Below, in pieces: positions 14,001 through 23,974 of a DNA stretch of 64,000 nucleotides. Both the position numbers and the translations under genes were made by a program. The stretch is from contig CM044869.1 of the NCBI GenBank assembly GCA_024500155.1, forward strand, positions 25,666,501-25,730,500, in the 5' to 3' direction. The stretch comes from Chenopodium formosanum. Taxonomy: Eukaryota > Streptophyta > Magnoliopsida > Caryophyllales > Amaranthaceae. The notes under the pieces were generated by a model that ran no database searches, was not told the DNA's origin, and saw nothing but the letters and a program-made list of their open reading frames with translations. Position 1 is the stretch's first letter. Every line of letters starts with the position of its first letter.

Positions 14001-16220
14001 AAAGAGACAGAACACATATTACCTGCAATCCCATAAAAGCTTCAGGAAGTTCTGAAAGTTCATACAGAAGTTTAATGTACTTTTCTCTTTTATCCTTCTC
14101 ATCCACAGCCATCTCATGAAGCTGACCATTATTAGTACCAAGAATGATTTCCTTTGTGGAAGCTACATTCAAATTAAGAGAAATGAAATTAGAATTGATG
14201 TATTCAAAATGCCAGATAATATAACGAAGGAACCACATCTGAACCAGCATACCCTTACCCCATAAAGTAACATGCAGAAAAATATTGCATAAATGAAAGA
14301 TTTCTAGAAAGTAACATATTATAAAGAAGGAACTGTCTGAAATGAACTTTGATAGAGTAGAATGATATTTATTCAAGTTAACTTGTACATGAAGACATAG
14401 TACTAGCATGAAACCCATATTAATAAGATGTATTTCCCTTGTGAATAGCTTGTTTGATTGAAAAACACTAAGCACTAGTTGACTTACTCATAGGAGTTAG
14501 ACTATATAATTCACCAAACTTTTTCTCTTATCAAATTTCTAGCCTTGTCATATCTTTTTTTTTTTTAATTTGGTTATTTCAGTTCATACACACCTAGGGA
14601 GGGAGGAACAGAATGGGAAACAAAAGAGAGATACTTAGGCCAGAAATTTTTGGTACAATGAGAAAAGAAATCAAATTTTTTTATAATCAATATTTAATAG
14701 TCTTTTGCTACAACATAATAACAGAATTTAAATGCTCAAAGACCTAAACTTTTAATACAATTATTCTAATGTAGCAAAAGATGATTTATATGCTTTTTTG
14801 CACCAACAATTTCCCTCACGACCTATTACAACCAAGTGGTTGACGCACACTATTCAAAAGGGCTTCTATTTTAGCTAATACAAGCTTTCTTAGTGGTTCG
14901 GAAGACTGTAGCTAAGAAATGGTCCTTATATAGTATTATAGTTATGAAATTAAAGGGTGACCAGATTTCAGAAGCAGCATCGGCAAGCTTAAAAAGCTAG
15001 CCTCTTGATGCCTACACAAGCCTATATATGCATATTTAAGTGAATGTTCAATCCAGCTAAGCATCATGTGTTGCATAAGATAGCTGGTAAGACTCTCATA
15101 GCATTGAGTATAGAACCTCAATATATTACTAGAACAAATTAGATATTGGCTAAGATGGCAACATTTATGCAGAGAGAATCAAGTAAATTAATTAAGCAAT
15201 CTGCACTCTATATCATGCCATATATGCATTAATGAAATGTTGATATCATAAGAGCCTTAGATTATTTAGAATGTTTGCAGTCATTTACAGGAGCAATAAA
15301 GTTGCAAACTATTAGAACTGATTTTTCAAACCAGATATATTACACATTCATTTTCCCAGGTTGTAAGAAAGACTCCCAACTAATCCATTTCAAGCTAGCT
15401 CTCAAATGATATGTCAGATAATATCACCAAATGATTTAACAGAGTACACAAATTGAGGGCACAAGAAAGCCAATCAAACAGCAAAAATGTTCCCCATTCA
15501 AACGAAGGAAAAAAAAAAAAAAAAAAAAAATCTACCTTCGGTAATGTGTTGTCGATTCCAAGCAACAGCATTGACATCAAGGCCTTTTAGTTTACTCAAG
15601 GCACGAGGTGTGCTCCATTTCGCATGAATATAGAATGTTTCAGCGCCTCCATCACCAACAATTGTAGCAATGCAGTGGCTCCCGCCAGGATCCACAAAAA
15701 CACTGTGGATAGACTGATCCCCGGTTCGACCACCACAGAGATCAATACCTAATTCACAGCTAATATAAGAACTCCAAGTAGACTACTTAGGCCTTTAATT
15801 AAATAAAAGCATTCAATTACAATAACATGAACAATTCAATGATTTCAATCATCAACTAATCGTCTAATTCCACAAGTATTGCATCTAAATCACAGTAGTA
15901 CATAACATTCACAGTCATAATTCCTCCTTGGCAACTAACACTATAATTATTTTCACAAATTATCTGAAATTGTTGGACATTTTCCAAATTACATTAACTA
16001 AATAGAATTTAATTGAAATTATTATATGAATTTGTAAAAAGAAGTAAGTAAACAAACCATAGGAATCTCCGAGCCCAAAATCATGTCGGATGATCCAGCC
16101 TTTGCTGGTACCCCACATGGTAACATCATTACCAGCAGCCATACAAGTAACAACTCCATGGCCTTTAGCAGCATACCTTTCAAGCAAATCTACCGTAAAT
16201 ACTTTGCTCCCTGAATCCAT
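2924..16220 (-). CDS. VPS18: VPS18 homolog, HOPS/CORVET tethering subunit (5' half; 3' part beyond the window)
   Basis: Twelve minus-strand exons: 16220-16058, 15748-15536, 14162-14023, 12586-12491, 9693-9626, 9074-8973, 8734-8590, 6118-5975, 5871-5752, 5601-5545, 3928-3869 and 3031-2924. They total 1416 nt, exactly 472 codons with no stop, and every visible intron is GT-AG. The product starts MDSGSKVFTVDLLERYA and tracks plant VPS18 segment by segment, for example MAAGNDV..GTSKGWIIR, DPGGSHCIATI, NKALLD..KL, LCSDASAGLFYAYDQNSIF and DDKCQITMISTWATELYLDK. This half is the Pep3/Vps18 beta-propeller and the start of the alpha-solenoid; the C-terminal RING domain of the family (about 990 residues in Arabidopsis) lies outside. 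VPS18 acts at the vacuolar/late endosomal membrane, linking Rab GTPase recognition to SNARE-mediated fusion. The start codon fits the known N-terminus. Introns reach 2.8 kb and are rich in transposon debris, yet the coding parts look intact, so the gene is probably functional. Confidence 0.95.
6541..6762 (-). mobile_element. RTE-type LINE 3'-end remnant
   Basis: The plus strand begins with CAACAACAG..CAACAACAAAG and continues AGTCCCAAAAAGATTTGGGG, then TCAGCTAACATAAATC. Read on the minus strand this is the familiar plant RTE 3' terminus that ends in a (TTG)n-like tail. No coding sequence is attached. It lies inside the VPS18 intron between exons 8 and 7 and is in the same orientation as the host gene. 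Confidence 0.5.
6812..6920. repeat. Two-copy tandem repeat, 52-bp period
   Basis: ATTCATTACCTCATATTATT starts at 6812 and a near-identical copy starts at 6864. Each is followed by GCAAATGAGTTTTATT and an A-rich spacer. It lies within a VPS18 intron. Confidence 0.8.
7969..8015. repeat. (TC)n microsatellite
   Basis: An uninterrupted run of about 23 TC dinucleotides inside a VPS18 intron. Serine/leucine-rich or Arg/Glu-rich ORFs crossing it are artefacts of the repeat. Confidence 0.97.
10057..10180. repeat. Direct repeat pair of about 37 bp
   Basis: GTAGAGGGGTACTAAAGA at 10057 recurs at 10145, and both copies continue with TGGGTAAGAAAATTGTT. The copies are 88 bp apart and lie just upstream of the LINE remnant, so they may be part of its degraded 5' portion. 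Confidence 0.75.
10441..11015 (+). pseudogene. RTE-clade LINE reverse transcriptase remnant
   Basis: The frame 10443-10628 contains HMVFIHLEKAFDKVPREIL, the palm motif region typical of plant RTE-type non-LTR retrotransposon RTs. Further conserved blocks follow in shifted frames: a FAIVMDKL-like stretch with DDVPWFM near 10640-10710, a segment about KSKT near 10790, and a GELNGDVAHRIK-like block near 10905-10945. At least three frameshifts and several stops separate the blocks, and the catalytic YADD-type box region is damaged. The product would have been a target-primed reverse transcriptase. It sits antisense to VPS18 in the 2.8-kb intron between exons 4 and 5. Confidence 0.8.
11805..12015. 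repeat. GGCGC-rich hairpin-forming repeat
   Basis: A GC-rich patch in AT-rich intron DNA. It contains repeated GAGGCGC, AAGGCG and AGGCGAGGCG words and a perfect inverted repeat GCGCCTTA / TAAGGCGC around 11940-11962. A shorter patch with related words (AAGCGCCTTGGCC) lies near 9510. The class of element is not known to me; it may be a MITE or SINE fragment. Confidence 0.45.
12878..13560 (+). other. Unidentified ORF island in a VPS18 intron
   Basis: A 160-codon plus-strand ORF (12878-13360, starting MPMGEGGIYNHGIKSL) is followed by another open stretch of about 70 codons to about 13560. The base composition is closer to coding DNA than the surrounding intron, and a Gly-rich segment appears in another frame near 13110-13170, which suggests old frameshifts in a once-coding sequence. 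I recognise no domain. It lies antisense to VPS18 between exons 4 and 3. It is probably a retro-copied or transposon-carried pseudogene; I cannot name its source. Confidence 0.25.
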
Positions 16221-17099
16221 TTTTGAACATGGATTTTCCTCAATTCCTGAACTAAAATTAATTCAGATTGTGAAATACTGACATTAAACCGCTGCATTTG
16301 ACATTTAACGAAGAAGAATAATCAAAATTGGTGAAGAATCAAGCAAAAATGAGGCAAAATTCAGAGTAATTGGATAGTTTTCCTCTTACTCTTTGCAACA
16401 ATAACAGAAGAAATCGCTCGATTTCCAGATGGGCAAAAAACGCAGGCAAGCTGATTGAATATATGGTAGGAAATGAGTTGGAGGAGACAGAATGAAAATG
16501 AGTTGCCGAATTGGAGGTTCGTGCCAAAAAGTATTAAAAACCGACGCAGTTGACCCAACCCGATGACTTGCTGACCCGCAAAATACCCGACATGTAATTG
16601 GAGATTTTTTTTTTTTTTTCGGGCCGGGTACCACTTCGTCAAAGTATTCAGGTCAAAGACCGAAGTTACAATTGGTCTTACATGCATCCTTATGCAGGTA
16701 GGATAGGTGTAACACTGGCTCATTAAAGAAGCCCACTTGCAAAATGCCCCCAATGCAAAATACGACCCAACCAAAAACGAAACCTACGAACACCGCCACT
16801 TCCCAAACCTGACCCAAACTCCAATTTCAACACTTCCCCCGTATTTTGGTTTTAAGTATAATTTTTTAAAAAAAAACGTTAAATAATTACAAAAATACAT
16901 TTCTACAATTAATTTCTCAATGCTGTTGATTTTCTCTCTCTAACAAAGTTCATTCTCTCTCCTTTACATGATTTTACTTCACTAAAAACTGAAAATTTAA
17001 CAATGGATATTATAGAAGAATGAAAAATCAAAAGGATTCTCCCAATAAAAGGTAAATTTTTATGAATATCACTGCTTTCGTCGTTAATTTTCGTCTGAA
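16221..17099. promoter_or_regulatory. Presumed VPS18 5' leader and promoter region
   Basis: This lies directly upstream of the VPS18 start codon (minus strand). I see no convincing TATA box or other gene. The part at 16540-16860 is richer in GC and C-runs than its surroundings, in keeping with a plant promoter or leader, but no specific element can be supported. Overlapping short ORFs here do not resemble proteins. Confidence 0.35.
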
Positions 17100-17986
17100 T
17101 TTTTCGATACTTTGTTCGAATTTTTTTGTTTCATAATCATATTGGGAAACCAATGCCTTAAGTTCATATTTTGAATGGTTATGTTCACTTTCTGAAATGC
17201 ATATGTTCACATTTTTTATGCACATGTTCACTTTCTGAAAAACTAATGTTCACATTTAAGGGAACCTATGTATATGTTCATATTTTGCATGATTATGTTC
17301 TTTTTCTGGAATTTATATATTCACATTTTTTTTTAATATGTACATATTTTTAATACTTATAATGCATATGTTTCATAATCATATTATTTTTATTTCTTCA
17401 ATTTCTATGTTCATAATTAAATGCCTTATATTCATAATAATATTTTATATGTTCATAGATAATTTCAAATATTCATAAGGTAAATATGTGTTGTTCATGA
17501 AATATTCTCATTAAGTCTATTTATGCATATGTTCTCTTTCTTAAATGCATATGTTCATATTTTGTACGCAAATGTTCACCTTTTAGATACTTATATTCAC
17601 TTCAAGGAAACCAATGCTTATGTTCATATTTTGAATTATTATGTTCACTTTTTGAAACGCATATGTTCATTTTTAATGTAATGAATGTTCATTTTGTACT
17701 AAATATTCATTTTGTACTAAATATTCATTTTAAAAGTACTACATGTTCATTTTTTTTTTTTACAGAAGTTATACACCATTTCGATTGTAATTATTCCAAC
17801 TCTAAATAATTAAATATAAACCTTAAATTTGATCTTGGTTAAAAATAATAATTACTGATCTATAACATTTTTTTTTTGAGGGGAATTGATCTATAACATA
17901 ATTGGGAATAAAATGGCTAAAAAAAAAAGAGGAGAGAGAAAATTATCAAATCATTCATCCCTTTATTTTTTTTTTATTTTTTTTTT
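17100..17986. repeat. Dispersed ATGTTCA repeat array
   Basis: The heptamer ATGTTCA or close variants recurs every 15-40 bp from about 17175 to 17750. There are also longer repeated units: an AACC(A/T)ATG..GTTCATATTTTG block followed by ATTATGTTCAC and a CATATGTTCA end, at about 17151, 17263 and 17600. There is no coding potential. From 17760 to 17986 the sequence is A/T-rich and includes a duplicated GATCTATAACAT. The array abuts the MULE inserted at 17987 and may be subterminal repeats of an older element. Confidence 0.7.
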
Positions 17987-18256
17987 GGGAAATTCCCATT
18001 GATACACTCCAGGTATTGACTTTTCCCAGTGGTACCACATTTTTTTTTTTGACTTCTGCTGATACACCCAAGGTTTTGACTTTATAATTGACGTGATTAG
18101 TCTGTCAATCAGACGTTAATAACTTAGTAAATTTAGGTCTTAGGCTTAGTAAAAGATGAAATGACTAATATACCCCTTTTTTAATCCATTCCCTCCAAAT
18201 TTCCCCCCTTAATTTGTCTGTTATTTCCCTCCAACTTCTCAAACCCTATTCCCTCC

Positions 18257-18264
18257 CTATAAAT
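18257..18264 (+). promoter_or_regulatory. TATA box of the MULE-borne GRF gene
   Basis: CTATAAAT lies about 100 bp upstream of the chosen start codon, just inside the left inverted repeat. The ATG at 18263 overlaps this TATA box and would lie upstream of transcription start, so the start at 18362 is preferred. Confidence 0.6.
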
Positions 18265-18361
18265 GCCACTTTCCCTCTTCTATTCTCCATTAAAGTTCTC
18301 CTCCATTGCTGCAAACTTATCTCATCTCCTTTTTTTTTCTGTTGTTCTCTTCTCTTCTAAC

Positions 18362-18718
18362 ATGGCTGGTTCTGCAAGTAGTGGTTCCTCTTCTGGCAGC
18401 AGATTTGGGAGGTCCATGTGGGTCAGACGAATTCAATGCAATTGCAATCCACCAAGACATGCTGATATTAGGGTTTCTGACTCAATTTCGAATCCAGGGA
18501 GGACATATTACAAGTGCAGGCATTGTGGGTTGTTCATGTGGGTTTCTAAAGATCAAATTATAGGAAACCTTGATGAATCATCCAATTTGAGATTATTAAG
18601 AGAGGAATTTATTGATTTCACACACAGAGCATATGAGTTTGCAAGCTACGTTTATATGGTTGTTAGGATTGGTCTTGTTATGTATCTAATTTTACTGTTT
18701 GTAGCTCTGAAATCCTAA
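18362..18718 (+). CDS. GRF-type zinc-finger protein with C-terminal membrane segment, carried by the MULE
   Basis: A 118-residue product starting MAGSASSGSSSGSRFG. After a Ser/Gly-rich leader (about 1-20) comes a GRF-type zinc finger (about 22-65): C-x-C, then NPGRTYYKC, C-x2-C and a FMW motif, the pattern that defines the GRF finger in many short plant proteins. Residues 95-116 form a hydrophobic helix (VVRIGLVMYLILLFVAL) near the C-terminus, so a membrane anchor is predicted. The frame is intact while the transposase opposite it is dead. It has its own TATA box at the left inverted repeat and converges with the transposase. It could be a captured host gene or a standard accessory gene of this MULE group. 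GRF fingers are thought to bind nucleic acid; a role in transposition is inference. Confidence 0.8.
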   Translation: MAGSASSGSSSGSRFGRSMWVRRIQCNCNPPRHADIRVSDSISNPGRTYYKCRHCGLFMWVSKDQIIGNLDESSNLRLLREEFIDFTHRAYEFASYVYMVVRIGLVMYLILLFVALKS

Positions 18719-19181
18719 AACTGTGTATTTAGTTGCCATTGCCATGTACATCAGAGAGTAAGAGGACTAGAAAGGTTGTAGTTTCTTGGTTTATGAATGG
18801 AAATTGATAAATAAAAGGCATTGAGATCATTGACTGTGTATTTTTAATGTGTTTAATGCTCTTTGATAAGTTACCATTGAATCATCCATTGAGATCAACT
18901 AAAATAGACAAATTGACCAAAATGTGGGACCACTTGAAATAGATAAAATGGCATCAGTTGCCAACATTCATTAATATATCCAAGTTATTTGGGAACATTG
19001 CAAAAATCCAACTTTCAATAGTAAAGTTGTCTACTAAATTACCAAATAACAACAGCAAAAATCATCCAAAATGACCAAAAAACAGAGTTTACTACAAAAT
19101 TTGACTTTCTATCAAATTAGCAAAATGCATATGCTACTATACTGCAGAACAGAACACTTAGGAGCTTGGAGAATTTGAGTT

Positions 19182-22100
19182 TCATTGAGACATAGGCACT
19201 GGTTGGCTAGGCAACTGTGAAGCTGTCAGTACTGTTGCTTGCTCAGTTGAGGGTCTGCCCTTCTTTCCCTTTGCTTGTTTAGATGATGCTGCAGGTTGAG
19301 ATGCTGCAGGTTGAGATGTTGCAGGTTGAGTTGCTGCAGACTGAGATCCAACTGCTTCAGATTTCTTTGCTGCCTTAGTTGCCTTTGCTACATTACTTTG
19401 GTCTCTGACCCTTGGATTCTTGATGACAACAGGCTCATTTGACTTCAGTTCTTTCCCAGTTAAGCCTCCCTTACAAGTTGTCTTATTATGGCCAAAGCAA
19501 CCACATTTGCTACATTTGACTGTTTTTTACCTTTTTCCAGGTTGCTCTTCACCTTCTTCCCTCTTTCTATTCCTACTTGGTCTTCCAATTCCCCTCTTCA
19601 TCTTAGGAGGCATGATGATTGTACCTGACTCATCTGCAGGCCATTGCTGTGTGTCAGGAATTGGGTTAATGCAGACACTATAAACTTGCTTGTAAGTCTT
19701 CACAGAATACCAAGAACTGACAAAGTCATGTGGGTCAAGCTTTGCATCAATGCAGGCCCTAATGGTATGCCTACATGGCACACCTGTCAGTTGCCATGCC
19801 CCACAGGAACAAACCTTCTTGTTTAAGCTTAGAGGAAATTGTGATCTTCCCTCATGAATTTCATATTCTCCTGGGCTGGACTTGAAAGCTCTGCATTTTG
19901 AGCTAGCTTTACCTATCTCTTTCACTAGCTTCACAATGTTAGGAGTAATGTCTTCATTTTTCCAAGACCTTGCATTCTCCATCCTTGTTGAAATTCTCAC
20001 CATACAAACCCTTCTTATTCCTGCATACATTATCTTAATTAACATATAACCACATAAATTAGAAATGACAATGATAACAAAGCAAGTGGATAGTGGATAC
20101 CTTCTAGCAAAGTCAAAATAGGCCTACACCTATTCACCCCAAGTGTAGAGTTGAATCTCTCTACAAAATTAGATGTATTGGAGTCATTGCAAACATTAGG
20201 GTCAAATGCATGCTTACTCCATTTTGACTGCTCTCCCAAGTCTGCAAACCAGGTCATGACATCATCACTTCCTACATTCTGCAACTTCTCCATAGCTTTC
20301 CTGAATGTGAAAGCTGAGCTTGCATTGCAAGCTCTCCAAAATAGATTATACATCATTGGCCCAGGAAAAACTTTCTTGAAATTTCTACTGAGATGCCTAC
20401 AGCAAAACCTCCTGTCAGCTTTTGGCCAGATTTGTTCGTTCTAATGCAACTTCAACTTCCTGATACAATGATTGCACCATAAGCATGTGAATATTTACAA
20501 ATCACAAAAAAAAAACATCAAAAAATTGAAATAATAAGAGGAAGTTACTTGCCTTTTGCCTATCAGAAATAATGGTCCAATGCTCCCTTGATGAATCTTT
20601 CACAATATTCAACAAATGCCAGAAAAAGTAGGTCCATGATTGCTTGTCTTCTTGCCCAACTACAGCATATGCTATGGGGAAGATCTCATTATTGCCATAT
20701 ATTCCCACAGCAGAGAGCAATACCCCCCATGATTCCCTTTGAGATGGGTCCCATCTACACCAATTAAAGGTCTAACACCCCTTAAAAGACCTTTCCATTG
20801 TCCAGTGAATGAGATAAAAATTCTTGAAAATTGAAGTTGTTTAGGGATAGACTCAGTTTCATTCCATGCACAAAAAGCTTTGGATTCTGGGTTTATTTCT
20901 ATACACATCTTAGCATACATTGGCAGTAGTCTATATGACTCATCATGTCCTCCAAACAACTGCTGAATTACATAACTTTTTAACCTGAACAAGGTTGACT
21001 GCTTCATGTAGATGCCATATCTCTGAAAAAGTAGTTCATTGAGTGATTTCCCAAGAATGTCTGGGTTAGCTCTAATGTCTTCCATGACTTTTTGTGCTGC
21101 CCATTTTACATTGCATATGGGGTTGTATGTCTCTAAGCCCCTGCAAGTGTGTACATTAGGCCAAATTTTCTTGATTGCCCAAGTTCTCCTATCTGATAGT
21201 CTACTAGCATGCAATCTCCAATCACAGCATTCAGATTGGCACACTGCACTTTATCTTTTGTTGTCAGCATACTCTACATTGATGGCAAACCTTTCTTGAA
21301 CAGCAAAATCCTTCAAAGTATCCTTAAAGTGAGCCTTGTCTGTAAAAATCATCCATGGTCTGAGAGATATCTTACCAAAATCAGCATCCTCATACATTTC
21401 ACCATTCTTGTACAATCTCTGAAAATAATCCTCATCATCTTCATCATCAAAAAAATCAAACCATTTTGATGGTTTCCAATTGTCCTTCACTTTTGGAATC
21501 CTATTAAGTTACACTTGCTCATCTGCTGGAATAGAACCTTTTGGTGCAACTTCTCCATCAGAGTACACTTCTTCTTCACCATGATTGTAACTAGGAATGC
21601 TCTCTGTCTCAACAGACTCAGAGCTTTGGACAACAAAGTTCATTTTTATTTTCACACTTGAACTAGATGTGCCCTGCACCTGACCCATATTCTCCCCAAA
21701 ATAATTGCCCTGCATCTGACCCAAATTCACCCCAGAACTACTACCCTCAGTCAAAGTCACATTCACCCTAGAAGCTGATCCTTGCAGCTGACTCACTGTG
21801 TCACCAACACCTAACATCCTTCTCTCAATCACAGTTGAACCTTTCATTAACACCTTTCTTATAGCTGTGGATCTAGGAACCTTTCTTCTAAATACAGAGG
21901 TCTGTGTAGCTTTTGTCAATGGTTCAGCATCAGAAGTGTTAGGTGTATCAGTCACTGCCAAAGGTGAAAATCTAGGACTCCTTCTTAGTACTAAATCCTT
22001 GAAAACAGTATTTGGTGACCTAGGAGATGGTGGTTGCATTGGGGCTGTTTTGGTGGCAGCACTCTTCTTAGTCTTTGCATCCTTAACCTTCCTAGACTTT

Positions 22101-22753
22101 TCTACCTTCTCCATAGTTTTCTCAAACTCTATTCTACCCTTGGTATACTCAGCAACAGATTGATTATTACTTGTTTTATCTTGAGGTGAATCATAACCCT
22201 CAGTATACCTAGGTGGAGAGGACTCATTATTTAGGATTATCTCATCAATAGAAGGCTAAAGTTCAATTTAGGAAGGGTCAAATTGGAATGGTTATGTTTG
22301 GGTTGTTTCATTTTGAGTGGGTTGATCTGTTTGGAGTGTTTCATTCTGAGGGGGTGGATCATTTGGTGGTACAGTTTGGGAAGGTTCATCAATATGGGGT
22401 GGTACAGTTTGGGAAGGTGCAGCAATTGGTTGTGCAGATTTGGATTTGTTCCTTAACCTGTTGATCATTCTATTCAAGGCACTTGGTTTCTTGGTAAACC
22501 CAACCCAAATGTGATACATCTCACACTCACCTAGGGTATGAATCATCTTAAAAAAATTAGCATCATCTAGTAAAGGGTGATTTTTTTCATTGTAACCATA
22601 ACCAAAGGAAGGTTTGATTAAAGGGAACTCAGTGTCTAATGCAGCAGTGTCCTCAAATTCCATAACCAAATCCATCAAATTACATCTATCTAAGTCAACA
22701 CCAATATCAACATGTTTATCAAAGTAATGAAACCTTAACACCACATCACCCAT
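19182..22753 (-). pseudogene. mudrA-like MULE transposase, inactivated
   Basis: A minus-strand gene starting at 22753, just after a TTGCAG acceptor (a 5'-UTR intron is likely from about 23042). In order: an N-terminal domain (MGDVVLRFHYFDKH..), a Pro/Gln- and Ser-rich acidic linker, a MULE DNA-binding domain (FKDTLKDFAVQERFA, then CCDWRLHASRL), and the DDE transposase core with GVDGTHLKG (first Asp), WTIISDRQK (second Asp) and SNFVERFN (Glu). A SWIM zinc finger follows (CSCGAWQLTGVPCRH), then a C-x2-C-x4-H-x4-C knuckle (CSKCGCFGHNKTTC) and a low-complexity tail ending at 19182. An intron at about 20102-20024 splices cleanly; another possible one lies at 20440-20545. In-frame stops occur near 22290, 22265, 22255, 21509, 21250, 20420 and 19527, with a frameshift near 20730. 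The element cannot move without a partner enzyme. Confidence 0.9.
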
Positions 22754-23452
22754 TCTGCAAAATATTGAAAACAATGTACACACTTACAACATGCAAATAA
22801 ATTCCAATTCAGGTATCCAACAGTCAATGAAACATGATCATGGCATTTCATCCAATTTAATTCCATACTCTAAACAAATAATTGAACAAACATAATCACG
22901 CACCTAATATACATGAAAGAACCCTAAAATCGCACTAATATACATCATTTAAATCATGAATTAAACCTAAAATCGCATAGAAAAACAGAACATCAAACAA
23001 ATGCACCAAATCATGCATAAATGAACAGTAGTAGTGCTAAAGTACCTGAATTATGCAAGATTTCCCTCTAATGGCTTTGTAGACCAACGAAATTAGCGAA
23101 TTTCCCTTGCAAACCCTGTGATTGCTTCGTGAATTCACCAGAGAGCAGAGGAGAGAGAGATGAAATTTGAAACTGAGTTTGGTTTAAGTCCAATCGACAT
23201 AAATGGAAGGGGAAGGGGTTTAATTATGGATGATGGAGGGAAGGATTTAAAAGGGGGCAAATTAGTCTTTTCCTACTTTAGTAACCTAACTCAGCTATTA
23301 ACCTAAATTTACTAAGTTATTAACGTCTGATTAACAGACTAATCACGTCAATTATAAAGTCAAAACCTTGGGTGTATCAGCAGGAAGTCAAAAAAAAAAT
23401 GTGGTACCACTGGGAAAAGTCAATACTTGGAGTGTATCAATGGGAATTTCCC

Positions 23453-23924
23453 TTTTTTTTGAAGCCATTTAATTAATAATTATCACAAATTCATAAGAAT
23501 TCAAATAATTAAACAAAAACTCAAAAAGATCAATACAATCATACAAATTACAATTATAAATGAAATAAGTGAGGAGAGAGGGAAATAAGTACTCGAGGAG
23601 AGAAAAATTACTGGAGAAAGCAATTCATTGTGACTTGTAAGCAATCATCATTCATTAGCTTGATTAATTAATTAAGCACTAAAAAAAGGAAATAAAAACA
23701 AAATACAGCTTTGAAAAGTATTAAAATTACAGAAGGAAAAATATGGAGCAATGGATAATTTGGATCAACAAGTATTGAAGGAGGAGGATAAACGTTGTGT
23801 GTGTTTTACTAGAAAATAATTGTATTTAGAGGGTGGTGCAGCCAGCTTAGCTGTACCACTGTGCAACTAAGAATATGCACTGAAGTTAATGTAACTCACT
23901 AACTTGGGTACCTGCTAACCCGCT

Positions 23925-23970
<46 letters not shown>
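23453..23970. other. Spacer between MULE and CACTA, ending in a 44-bp T run
   Basis: No gene is seen. The sequence is AT-rich, with several GAGAGAG patches, and ends in an uninterrupted run of T from 23927 to 23970 that directly abuts the left terminus of the next transposon. Confidence 0.7.

Positions 23971-23974
<4 letters not shown>

Larger units (their letters stand above)
17987..23452. mobile_element. Mutator-like element (MULE) with long terminal inverted repeats
   Basis: The left end (GGGAAATTCCCATTGATACA..) is repeated in inverse orientation at the right end (..GTGTATCAATGGGAATTTCCC). The match runs about 150 bp (17987 to about 18140, and about 23300 to 23452) with few differences. 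The flanks are runs of T on both sides (10 T left, 8 T right), consistent with an 8-9 bp target duplication but not provable in a homopolymer. Inside are a plus-strand GRF zinc-finger gene and a minus-strand mudrA-type transposase pseudogene, converging near 18720-19180. Both promoters lie next to the inverted repeats. Confidence 0.93.

Noticed and set aside
16361..16774. Minus-strand 137-codon ORF upstream of VPS18
   Set aside because: It crosses a T run and overlaps two other ORFs in the promoter region; the composition is not protein-like. The VPS18 start at 16220 explains the locus.
18263..18361. Upstream start for the GRF protein at 18263
   Set aside because: That ATG overlaps the TATA box, so it would precede transcription start; the 18362 start is preferred.
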